Assembly: GCA_050953005.1 (NCBI GenBank)
Contig: JBMNLV010000011.1
Location: 45,479-109,478, forward strand
Reading direction: 5' to 3'
Source of the DNA: UBA6115 sp050953005
Lineage (GTDB): Bacteria; Bacillota; Clostridia; Christensenellales; Aristaeellaceae
Length of the DNA stretch: 64,000 bases
A program made the translations under genes and the position numbers. Positions within the stretch are counted from its first letter, which is position 1, and every line of letters starts with the position of its first letter. The notes under the pieces are model-generated. The model did no database searches. It was not told where the DNA came from and worked only from the letters and a program-made list of their open reading frames with translations. Shown here in pieces: positions 42,044 to 49,617 of the stretch.

Positions 42044-43075
42044 GTGTTAGAAAAGCAATATTTGAACACCCCCCGCCGCAAAATAGCCTACTACCGTTTG
42101 GGAGACCCTTCCCGCCGCAAGCTGCTGCTGATCCATGGCAACGCGTCCTCTGCGGCTTTTTTCTTTCCTACCATGCTGCAATTGGCGGAGCACTACGATG
42201 TAGCAGCGCCGGATTTAAACGGATTCGGGGATACGCAGGCAAGCCCTGTCAAAGCGCCGACTGCCTTGACGGACTGGGCGGAGGATATCGACGCCTTTGC
42301 CCAATCCCTGGGCTTTGACCGCTTTGCCCTGCTGGGCTGGTCCCTGGGCGGCGGCGTAGCCATGCGCTATGTGCAGCTGCACCCGGAAAAGACCACCCAT
42401 CTGATCCTGCTGTCTCCCATGTCCCCTTATGGCTTTGGCGGCACCAAAGGCGAGGACGGGCAAATGTACGACCGGAACGGTTGGGGAGCGCCCGGCGGCT
42501 TTGCGAACCCGGCTTTCCTGGCCAAACTCGCCGAAAAGGATGAAGGGGACGACCAGTTTGCCGCCCGCTCCGTGCTGGAGAAGTCCCTGTTCGCCAAAGG
42601 CTGGCCCATGGAAAAACAGTGGCAGGATCTCTTCGTCAAGGAGCTGCTGAAAATGCAGCTGGGGGAGGATTACTACCCTGGCAACTACATCCCCCAGGCG
42701 GAGTTTCCCTATGTCCTGCCCGGTGAAAAAGGCATCAGCAACGCCCTGGCGCCACAGTACGCCAATGTGTCCGGCATCCGGGACATCAACCCCAAGCCCC
42801 CCATCCTCTGGATTCGGGGGGACGCGGACAGCCTGGTGAGTGACAATTCCTTCTCTGACCTGGCGGTGCTGGGACAGATGGGCATTGTGCCCGGCTATCC
42901 GGGGGCAGAGGTCTTCCCACCCCAGCCCATGGTGGCGCAAACGCGCAAGGTGCTGGAGCAGTACAAGGAAAACGGCGGCGCCTATACCGAAACGGTTTTC
43001 CCGGGCTGCTCCCATGCCAGCCACCTGGAAGAACCGGACAAGTTCGTCGCAGCCTTGACGGAATTTATCGCCTGA
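42044..43075 (+). CDS. Alpha/beta hydrolase, C-C/epoxide hydrolase-like
   Basis: A 343-residue serine hydrolase. LLLIHGNASSAAFF gives the oxyanion hole, GWSLGGGVAM the nucleophile Ser (about residue 104), WIRGDADSLVSD the acid, and GCSHASHLEEPDKF the catalytic His. A lid domain covers about residues 135-240. Ring-cleavage-product hydrolases and haloalkane/epoxide hydrolases share this layout. The GTG start is set by AGGAGG. It diverges from the thiolase operon and is probably co-regulated with it. Confidence 0.88.
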   Translation: MLEKQYLNTPRRKIAYYRLGDPSRRKLLLIHGNASSAAFFFPTMLQLAEHYDVAAPDLNGFGDTQASPVKAPTALTDWAEDIDAFAQSLGFDRFALLGWSLGGGVAMRYVQLHPEKTTHLILLSPMSPYGFGGTKGEDGQMYDRNGWGAPGGFANPAFLAKLAEKDEGDDQFAARSVLEKSLFAKGWPMEKQWQDLFVKELLKMQLGEDYYPGNYIPQAEFPYVLPGEKGISNALAPQYANVSGIRDINPKPPILWIRGDADSLVSDNSFSDLAVLGQMGIVPGYPGAEVFPPQPMVAQTRKVLEQYKENGGAYTETVFPGCSHASHLEEPDKFVAALTEFIA

Positions 43076-43091
43076 ACAAACCACAGCAATG

Positions 43092-43132
43092 GCACCAGCG
43101 TACATGCTGTGCGCTGGTGCTGTTGCATTTTA
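43092..43132 (+). terminator. Terminator of the plus-strand alpha/beta hydrolase gene
   Basis: GCACCAGCG (43092-43100) pairs with CGCTGGTGC (43112-43120). It is followed by TGTTGCATTTTATA and lies 17 bases after the stop. Confidence 0.65.
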
Positions 43133-43309
43133 TATAAAACATGAGGGCGGCGTTTCCTGTTGCCATAAATCTCTGTATATGTTTGATTGAAAAACAACCT
43201 GATTCGCTTCAATCCAATTGTATTGTTCCATTTATATCACTTCTATGCCGATATCCACCAGATAGTTATAGGTTCCGTCATATAAAACAACCAACCGTAC
43301 AGATAAAAT

Positions 43310-43340
43310 AAAACAGCGCGACTTCACAGCACGCTGTTTT
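43310..43340 (-). terminator. Terminator of the zinc-ribbon membrane protein gene
   Basis: AAAACAGCG pairs with CGCTGTTTT, and on the minus strand ATTTTATC follows. It lies about 65 bases after the minus-strand gene's stop. The rest of 43133-43405 holds nothing recognisable. Confidence 0.7.
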
Positions 43341-43405
43341 ATCATACTGTCAACCAATACAAGACGAGTTCATAGCGATTTTCTGCATGTATTCGGCGCT
43401 TAACG

Positions 43406-43942
43406 CTAAACCCGGCGGACGCCTCTTGCCAGGTGTCCCAATGCCCACAGGCTCAGCCCGGGCGCCGCGGCCAGCAGCGCGGCCAGCAGTGCGCACAGCC
43501 CGTACGCCAGCCATTCAAGGATCGGACGCAAGCCCTGGGACGCCACGGGCGCGAGCTGGGCGCTATCCGCCAGGCTCAAGGTCTGGGGCGCCCAGAACAG
43601 GTCGGTGATAATGGGCTTGAGCGTGTCCAGCCGCAGCACAGCCAGGAGCACCGCCAGAACCGGCAGCGCGATGGTCAGCAAAATGCCGACCAGGCGTACC
43701 GGGCCGCCCGGCGCACGCCGGGCTTTCACGTGCGGCTGTGCGTTGGGGTGACGGCGGGGGGAGGACGGCTCTTCCCTGGACTCAGGCTGCTGCATGCGCC
43801 GTTCGCCGGACGCTGCCTGCACGCTGGGGGCGTTCAGCGGCGTGCCCGCCCCAAAACGCCGGGCGTTGCGCGGGGCGGAGCACTGAACGCACTGGGCATA
43901 ACCGTCCTTGTTGGCTGTCTGGCAGCGACTGCAAATCCACAT
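43406..43942 (-). CDS. Zinc-ribbon protein with two membrane helices
   Basis: A 178-residue protein. The N terminus has a RanBP2-like short zinc ribbon, Cys-x2-Cys and Cys-x2-Cys (WICSRCQTANKDGYAQCVQC). A basic, Pro/Arg-rich linker spans about residues 27-75. Two hydrophobic helices follow (about 82-105 and 143-168), separated by an extracytoplasmic loop. No enzymatic motif. Such ribbon-plus-membrane proteins are common in Clostridia and have no assigned role. The start follows AGGAGG; pfkA ends 88 bases upstream. Confidence 0.75.
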   Translation of the reverse strand: MWICSRCQTANKDGYAQCVQCSAPRNARRFGAGTPLNAPSVQAASGERRMQQPESREEPSSPRRHPNAQPHVKARRAPGGPVRLVGILLTIALPVLAVLLAVLRLDTLKPIITDLFWAPQTLSLADSAQLAPVASQGLRPILEWLAYGLCALLAALLAAAPGLSLWALGHLARGVRRV

Positions 43943-44030
43943 TCAAAAGGCCTCCTGTTTTGTGTTCAACCATTCAACGTTGTCAAAGAAAGGATTCATG
44001 CATTCGCCCTGGGATTCATCCCGCCGGGCG

Positions 44031-45104
44031 TCAATCCCCAAACGAGATGTTGAGGTTCCGCGCGACCTTGACCAGATGGTCCTCCGGGTTGACGGGCTTG
44101 GGCACGCCGGCGATGTCCTCCAGCTTGTTTTCACCAACCTGTCCGCCCTTGAGCGCGACGGACACGCCGAATTTTTCTTTTTTGATGAGGTGGGCGGCAT
44201 GTACGCCGAACTGGGTGCTCAGCACCCTGTCATAGGCGCAGGGGCTGCCGCCGCGCTGCATGTGTCCAGGGATAACCGTGCGGCATTCCACATTGGTCAG
44301 CTTCTCAAGCGCTGCTGCGATGCGCTGGGAAACGTTGTGGAACCCGTCCTCCTCCCAGGCAGCCTCGCGTTCCTTGCGCTTCATGGCAGCCTCCTCCTGG
44401 CTGAGCGCGCCTTCCGCCACCGCGATGATGGTGAAGTTTTTGTTTATCCTGGCGCGGTCCTCGATCACCTGGGCCACCTTGTTGATGTCATAGGGGATTT
44501 CCGGCAGCAGGATGACGTCCGCGCCGCCGGCCATACCGGAATACAGGGTGAGCCAGCCGGCCTTGTTGCCCATAATCTCGATGACCATACAGCGGCTGTG
44601 GCTGGCGGCCGTGGTGTGGATGCGGTCAATGACATCAGTCGCGATGTTGACTGCCGTGTGAAAGCCAAAGGTAAAATCGGTGCCGAAGATATCGTTGTCG
44701 ATGGTTTTAGGCAGGCCGATGACGTTGAGCCCCTCCTGGGAGAGCAGGTTGGCCGTCTTGTGCGTGCCGTTGCCGCCCAGGGTGACCAGGCAATCCAGGC
44801 GCATGGCGCGGTAGTTCATCTTCATCGCGTACACCTTGTCCACATTGTCCTCCTCCACCACGCGCATGCTGCTGAAGGGGGTGCGGCTGGTGCCCAGGAT
44901 GGTACCGCCCATGGTCAGGATGCCAGAGAACTGGGACTGCTGCATTACCTGGTAGTCCCCTTCAATCAGTCCGCGGTAGCCGGCCCGGATGCCCACAATC
45001 TCGGCGTCCAGGGTCTGGTAGGCGGCGCGCGCTACGCCGCGGATGGCGGCGTTGAGACCCGGGCAATCCCCGCCCGCGGTCAGGATACCGATTCGAATGG
45101 CCAT
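44031..45104 (-). CDS. pfkA: 6-phosphofructokinase, group III (mixed-substrate) type
   Basis: A 357-residue glycolytic kinase phosphorylating fructose 6-phosphate. The N-terminal phosphate-binding motif is GILTAGGDCPGLNAAIRG. The substrate loop reads PKTIDND (Lys, as in group III and PPi enzymes) where classical ATP enzymes have PGTIDND. The donor motif is GGNGTHKTA, with Gly at the position that favours ATP, while the preceding Asp of GGDG is Asn. ATP is therefore more likely than PPi, but the donor should be tested. The ribosome site AGGAG for this start (MAIRIG) lies inside the 3' end of the IS110 remnant directly upstream. Confidence 0.92.
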   Translation of the reverse strand: MAIRIGILTAGGDCPGLNAAIRGVARAAYQTLDAEIVGIRAGYRGLIEGDYQVMQQSQFSGILTMGGTILGTSRTPFSSMRVVEEDNVDKVYAMKMNYRAMRLDCLVTLGGNGTHKTANLLSQEGLNVIGLPKTIDNDIFGTDFTFGFHTAVNIATDVIDRIHTTAASHSRCMVIEIMGNKAGWLTLYSGMAGGADVILLPEIPYDINKVAQVIEDRARINKNFTIIAVAEGALSQEEAAMKRKEREAAWEEDGFHNVSQRIAAALEKLTNVECRTVIPGHMQRGGSPCAYDRVLSTQFGVHAAHLIKKEKFGVSVALKGGQVGENKLEDIAGVPKPVNPEDHLVKVARNLNISFGD

Positions 45105-45105
45105 A

Positions 45106-45759
45106 TTATTTCTCCTTTTCAACTTCCTTGATTTCTGACGATAAATCGTCTAAAATCTTGAGCATCACCTTGAGTGATGAGGCAGTGTATGCTGAGTAGT
45201 CGTGATCCTCGAGATCGTTCATCAGCTCCTGCCTCTTTTTCTTGCTCTGAAGCTGGGCCGCTTTTGTTTCTATCCCGTAGCCCAGCATCATCCCGTGGAT
45301 CTGATTCTTGATCTTTACCATGCTTTGGACAAGTATGCTTCTTGTCTTTAGCATCCGGCGGATCTCTTCACTCGTCTGGCTGCAAATATGCGCTTCCGGG
45401 AGCATTTCCTTCATCAGGTAAAAGGCCAGCGTTGCCGCGTCATTCGCATCTGTCTTCTTGGCGCTCATCGTGATGACTTTAAAACGGTTCGTGTTCACCA
45501 CTTTTACTGCAAAACACTCCGATTCCATCCTGTTCTTGAAGTGCCTGGCATTACCCGTCGTTTCTACCGCCAGTTCAATGGAGTAACCTTGCTCCTCCAG
45601 ATCATGCATCTCACAATAAAACTCCTGGTATCCTTCTTCTTTTGTCGGATACTGTTTCTCCAGCAGATACTCCCCATCTTCATTCAGGGCGCATACCGTA
45701 AATTGCGTCTTGTGTAAGTCAACACCTACACACAGTCTGCTATTTTCTGCCTTGCTCAT
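45106..45759 (-). pseudogene. IS110-family transposase, N-terminal half only
   Basis: The 217-residue frame covers the DEDD RuvC-like domain (VGVDLHKTQFTVCAL; ELAVETTGNARHF; KTDANDAATLAFYL) and part of the coiled coil. It stops just where the C-terminal Transposase_20 domain with its catalytic Ser should begin. Intact IS110 transposases have about 400 residues. The frame runs into the pfkA leader and uses a TAA two bases before the pfkA start. This is a deletion or recombination relic. Ribosome site GGAGGG lies upstream. Confidence 0.85.
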
Positions 45760-45990
45760 TCCTTTTTCCCTCCACTTCCTTTTTCAGCAAGACAGCCTCT
45801 TTCGGGTGATACTTCCGTTCTCCTATCCGGTCTGCTCGCGACCTCTGCATGATTCGATGCTAACTCGTTCATTCTCCTTCTCGGCCTCGTAGGCCACTAG
45901 ATATGTCGAATTAGTATCTATCTGTCTTGCCGCCCTTTTGTCTATTGTATGGCAGCAAGACTTGCACTGCATCACCCTACCTCCCCTTTT
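45760..45990 (-). ncRNA. Possible bridge-RNA region of the IS110 remnant
   Basis: IS110 elements carry a structured non-coding left end upstream of the recombinase, which produces the target-choosing bridge RNA. Here the 230 bases before the start show local stems such as GGCC-TACGA-GGCC and GGTC...GACC and no good gene. The call rests on position and these small stems, not on an alignment. Confidence 0.35.
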
Positions 45991-46006
45991 ATCATGCCTC
46001 CTTTGA

Positions 46007-46035
46007 TACGGGCGGCGGGCAGCCCGCCGCCCGTA
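46007..46035. terminator. Very stable hairpin after the HerA-like gene
   Basis: TACGGGCGGCGGGC and GCCCGCCGCCCGTA form a perfect 14-bp stem with a single central A. No U-run follows on either strand. It may mark the IS110 border or protect the mRNA end of the HerA-like gene. Confidence 0.5.
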
Positions 46036-46089
46036 GAATTGATGGATCTGCACCTGTCAGGCGGATGTCTGCCGGACTTTCCCGTTTGA

Positions 46090-47835
46090 TTACTTGACGC
46101 CGAAGATGCCCAGGATCCCGCGGGAAATGGTGCGACCCATGGTGTATCCGGCGCCCGAGGCGGTGGAACGGGTGAAATTGTCAAGCATTTTTTGGGCCAG
46201 ACTTTTTTCGGTCTTGGTGGTTTTGGCGGGTCTGGGCGCCTTGACCTCCCTGGCGGGCTCCTGAACAGCCGGCATTTGGTGCTGGGGCTCATACTGGCCG
46301 GTCCGCGGGTTGTACACCAATACAGGCGGCGGCGACTGCTCCACCTTCCTCACCAGCTGCGGCGCCTGAACAGGCGCCGGCGCGGGATAAATCGGGGCGG
46401 ATTGCATTTCCCGCTCTTCGTATCTGCCGGTCGCGGGGTTGAATACCTGAATGGTATTGCGCTGGAGCAGGGGCTGGGTCTGCGCGGCGGGATCGACCGT
46501 GCCCTGGATGTCCTCGGCCATCACGCGCGCGGTGCCCATCACGCCCTGGGATGAAAACTTGGCGCTGAGCATTTCATAGGCGCTTTCCCGGTCAAACATC
46601 TGGGTGTACTTGTCGCGCAGGTCGCTGGTGTCAATCAGGGTCTGGCGCAGGGAATCGGAAATCGCGCCGATGGAGGACTGCGGCGGCAGGATGACCGCGC
46701 GCTGGGTGACGCCGGGGGCGCCGGATTCTTCCAGGAAGGACAGCAGGGCTTCGCCCGTTTCCAGCTGGGTGATGGCCTGTTCGGTATCAAAATTGGGGTT
46801 GGGGCGGAAGGTCTGCGCCACCGTGCGGATGATTTTCTGCTCAGCCGGTGTATAGGCGCGCAGGGCATGCTGCACGCGCGCGGCCAATTGTGACAGCACG
46901 CTGGTGGGCACATCGGCGGGGTTTTGGGTGATAAAGAAGACGCTGACACCCTTGGAGCGGATCAGGCGGATGGTCAGCTCCACCTTTTCCATCAACTCCC
47001 GCGGGCAGTCATTGAACAGCAAATGAGCTTCGTCAAAGAAGAACGCCATGCGCGGCAGCTCCTTGTCACCCTGCTCGGGCAGCAATTCATACAGCTCTGC
47101 CAGCATCCACAGCAGGAAGACCGAGTACATATTGGGCCGCAGGAAGAGCTTGTCGGCAGCCAGGATGTTGATCATGCCATGGCCGTTCTCATCGCGCACC
47201 AGCCAGTCGGCCAGATCCAGCCCGGGCTCGCCGAAGAACAGATTGCCGCCCTGGTCTTCCAGCACCGCGATGGCGCGCTGGATGGCGCCGATGGAGGCCT
47301 TGGCGATGTTGCCATAGCGAAGCGTATAGTCCGCCGCGCGGTCGCCTACATAGACCAGCGTGGCGCGCAGGTCCTTCAGGTCGATCAGCAGCAGCCCTTC
47401 ATCATCCGCGATGCGAAAAACGATGTGCAGCACACCGGTCTGCGTGTCATTGAGCTGCAGCATCCGCGCCAGCAGCAGGGGGCCCATCTCGCTTACGGTG
47501 GTGCGCACCGGGTGGCCGGAGACACCGTACACATCCCACAGGGTGACCGGGCTGGCGTGGGGTTTGAAGCTGTCCATGCCCACGGTGTCCATGCGCTGAC
47601 GGATCTTGTCAGTCATCTCGCCGGGCTTGGCAAGGCCGGCCAGGTCGCCTTTGACGTCCGCCATAAAAACGGGCACGCCCAGCTGGGAGAAGCCTTCGGC
47701 AAGCACCTGCAGCGTAACGGTTTTGCCGGTGCCGGTGGCGCCTGAAATCAGCCCGTGGCGGTTTGCCATCTCAGGCAGCATGGTCACCTTGCCCTCAGGG
47801 CTGGTTCCCAGCCAGATTTTGTTGTCCAGCAACAT
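46090..47835 (-). CDS. HerA-like ATPase, DUF853 family
   Basis: A 581-residue DNA-translocase-like ATPase. Walker A is SGATGTGKT (about residues 31-39), Walker B AFFFDEAHLLF (about 265-275), then ITQNPADVP and a conserved Arg region. The C-terminal 150 residues are Pro/Gln-rich with two copies of a short motif (FNPATGRYEE and YNPRTGQYEP) and end in a Gly-rich helix. DUF853 proteins are widespread and their cellular role is unknown. The start at MLLDNK is chosen because GGAGGA lies 8 bases upstream; an ATG five codons earlier would put that site inside the gene. Confidence 0.88.
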   Translation of the reverse strand: MLLDNKIWLGTSPEGKVTMLPEMANRHGLISGATGTGKTVTLQVLAEGFSQLGVPVFMADVKGDLAGLAKPGEMTDKIRQRMDTVGMDSFKPHASPVTLWDVYGVSGHPVRTTVSEMGPLLLARMLQLNDTQTGVLHIVFRIADDEGLLLIDLKDLRATLVYVGDRAADYTLRYGNIAKASIGAIQRAIAVLEDQGGNLFFGEPGLDLADWLVRDENGHGMINILAADKLFLRPNMYSVFLLWMLAELYELLPEQGDKELPRMAFFFDEAHLLFNDCPRELMEKVELTIRLIRSKGVSVFFITQNPADVPTSVLSQLAARVQHALRAYTPAEQKIIRTVAQTFRPNPNFDTEQAITQLETGEALLSFLEESGAPGVTQRAVILPPQSSIGAISDSLRQTLIDTSDLRDKYTQMFDRESAYEMLSAKFSSQGVMGTARVMAEDIQGTVDPAAQTQPLLQRNTIQVFNPATGRYEEREMQSAPIYPAPAPVQAPQLVRKVEQSPPPVLVYNPRTGQYEPQHQMPAVQEPAREVKAPRPAKTTKTEKSLAQKMLDNFTRSTASGAGYTMGRTISRGILGIFGVK

Positions 47836-47891
47836 ATATTGTTCCTCCATTCAAATGATGTTAAGAAGCCTGTTCATACTGTGTTTGCATC

Positions 47892-47920
47892 AGTTTACCA
47901 CACACGGGGTCAAGTCACAA
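47892..47920 (-). promoter_or_regulatory. Possible promoter of the HerA-like gene
   Basis: TTGTGA (47915-47920), 17 bases, TAAACT (47892-47897) on the minus strand, with TGG before the -10. Confidence 0.45.
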
Positions 47921-47926
47921 ACCTAT

Positions 47927-49078
47927 TCAGCCGGTTTTTGCGTCCCCGGGCAAAGCCATCACCAGCGCGCTGGCCTGGGCGGAGATGCCCTCCTGCCGTC
48001 CTTCAAACCCCAGGCCTTCCGTAGTGGTAGCTTTGACGGACACCCTGTCCGGGGCGATGCCCAGGGCCCGGGCGATATTCAGGCGCATCTGCCTGATGAA
48101 GGGCGCCAGCTTGGGCGCCTGGGCAATGATGGTCACATCGCACTGCCAGGGCTCAAAGCCCTTCTGGCGCAGGATGCGCGCGGTCTTTTCCAGCAGGAGC
48201 AGGGAGGAGATGTCCTTGAATTCCGCCCGGCTGTCTGGAAAATGCTGCCCGATGTCGCCCAGGGCGCAGGCGCCCAGCAGCGCGTCCATGAGCGCGTGCA
48301 GCGCGGCGTCGGCATCGGAATGGCCCAACAAGCCCAGGGGATGGGGGATGACGACCCCGCCCAGCACCAGGTCGCGCCCGGGTGCCAGGCGGTGGGTATC
48401 AAAGCCCGCGCCGACGCGCAGGCTGCCCGAAAGCAATTGCTGTGCCATGTCCCAGTCCTCCTGCCGCGTGATTTTGAAATTGCGCGCCTCGCCGGGCACC
48501 AGCGCCACCGGCAGACCCATTTGCTCCACCAGCCCAGCGTCATCCGTGAGCGCCTCGGGGATGGCCGCGTAGGCCTGCTCAATCACGCTGCGCAAAAAGC
48601 CCTGTGGCGTCTGAACACGGCAGAGCCTTTCGCGCGGCACGGTATGGCTGCGCTCCCCCTCCTGCCGGCGCAGGGTATCGTCAACCGGCAGGGCCGGGAC
48701 GGCGGCGCCATGCAAGGCGGCTGCCTGCCTGACCGCCTCAACCAGCTTTGCGGAGGTCAGCGGGCGCGCGGCATCGTGGATGAGCACCAGGCCGCAGTCC
48801 GCAGGCAGGGCCTGCAGGGCATGCTCCACCGAGTGGCGCCGCTGCTGCCCGCCGGGGATGAGCGTGTCCGCCAGTCCGGGATGCCCGGCCAGGACCCGGG
48901 CCACCTCCGCGCGGTCCTGCTCGCGGATGACCAGGATCAGGTGCCCGCAAAAGGGCCGCAGCGCCCTGAGGGCGTATACAAACAACGGCTGCCCGCACAG
49001 CGGCAGCAAGGCCTTGTTACGGCCGGCGCCCAGGCGTGTTCCCGCGCCGGCCGCCACAACGATGCCGCAGGTGTTCAT
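47927..49078 (-). CDS. ispDF: Bifunctional IspD/IspF isoprenoid enzyme
   Basis: A 383-residue fusion of two non-consecutive enzymes of the MEP pathway. Residues 1-220 are IspD (CDP-methylerythritol synthase): VVAAGAGTRLGAGRNKALLP, VLIHDAARPL, VQTPQGF. Residues 225-383 are IspF (cyclodiphosphate synthase): GAGFDTHRLAPG, LGHSDADAALHALMDALLGA with the metal-binding Asp and His, and KATTTEGLGFEG. The fusion is known in several phyla. It starts 4 bases within the end of the DUF4364 gene and closes the long glyS-to-ispDF run. Confidence 0.95.
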   Translation of the reverse strand: MNTCGIVVAAGAGTRLGAGRNKALLPLCGQPLFVYALRALRPFCGHLILVIREQDRAEVARVLAGHPGLADTLIPGGQQRRHSVEHALQALPADCGLVLIHDAARPLTSAKLVEAVRQAAALHGAAVPALPVDDTLRRQEGERSHTVPRERLCRVQTPQGFLRSVIEQAYAAIPEALTDDAGLVEQMGLPVALVPGEARNFKITRQEDWDMAQQLLSGSLRVGAGFDTHRLAPGRDLVLGGVVIPHPLGLLGHSDADAALHALMDALLGACALGDIGQHFPDSRAEFKDISSLLLLEKTARILRQKGFEPWQCDVTIIAQAPKLAPFIRQMRLNIARALGIAPDRVSVKATTTEGLGFEGRQEGISAQASALVMALPGDAKTG

Positions 49079-49617
49079 GCCTCCTCCTCCCCGGAGAGCT
49101 GGCGGATAATATAATCATGGATGTCCCGCGCCTTGTCCGCCCAGGCAAGGCGGAAACGCTCGGCCATTTCAGCTGTGGGTAAAGAGATATCCAGCTTCAT
49201 CAGCTGCATCCCGCCTTCAAAGATGCCCATGCGCGCGTGGTACTCGTTGCGGCCCTGGTGGCTGATATCTGAAAACAGCTCGCGTTCCCTGCGCATGCGC
49301 TCCATAAACCCGGGCGCCGCGACCTTGAGCCTGTCCAGCGCGCTTTCACCCAGGCGCCCGGAAAACAGCCGGATGGCTTCCTCGCCCTGGGGCGTGATGG
49401 TATAGCGGTCATCCCCGGGCACCGCTTCCTTGGTCACCTGGCCGCGCTGGGTCAATTCATACAGGGACAGCTGCAGCTCAAAATAATTCATCAGGTCGTT
49501 TTCAGTCATAAAGGCGATCAGCTGGAGGTTGTTGCAGCTGCCCAGCGTTTGCAGGGCCTGCAGCGTGAACAGCTTGCGCTCCATTTCCCCCAGGCGGTAT
49601 TGCGGCACTTCAGCCAT
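49075..49617 (-). CDS. DUF4364 family protein, winged-helix-like
   Basis: A 180-residue protein typical of Clostridia. The N-terminal 80 residues look like a winged helix (FTLQALQTLGSCNNLQLIAF, then YELTQRGQVTKEAV and YTITPQGEEAIRLF). The C-terminal part is alpha/beta with LMKLDISLPTAEMAERF. It is thought to be a transcription-related protein; no target is known. The start ATG overlaps the helicase stop by 8 bases. A GTG three codons upstream is less likely. Confidence 0.88.
   Translation of the reverse strand: MAEVPQYRLGEMERKLFTLQALQTLGSCNNLQLIAFMTENDLMNYFELQLSLYELTQRGQVTKEAVPGDDRYTITPQGEEAIRLFSGRLGESALDRLKVAAPGFMERMRRERELFSDISHQGRNEYHARMGIFEGGMQLMKLDISLPTAEMAERFRLAWADKARDIHDYIIRQLSGEEEA

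Noticed and set aside
29789..43075. Identification as the phloroglucinol or diacetylphloroglucinol pathway
   Set aside because: The KAS III-like, thiolase and hydrolase genes recall parts of these pathways, but no DUF35 partner, cyclohydrolase or ring reductase is present, so naming it would be a guess.
45823..46053. Small Cys-containing minus-strand frame (QCKSCCHTIDKR) as a zinc protein
   Set aside because: It crosses the 14-bp hairpin and the IS110 non-coding end, has no supported start, and its Cys pattern is not a known ribbon.
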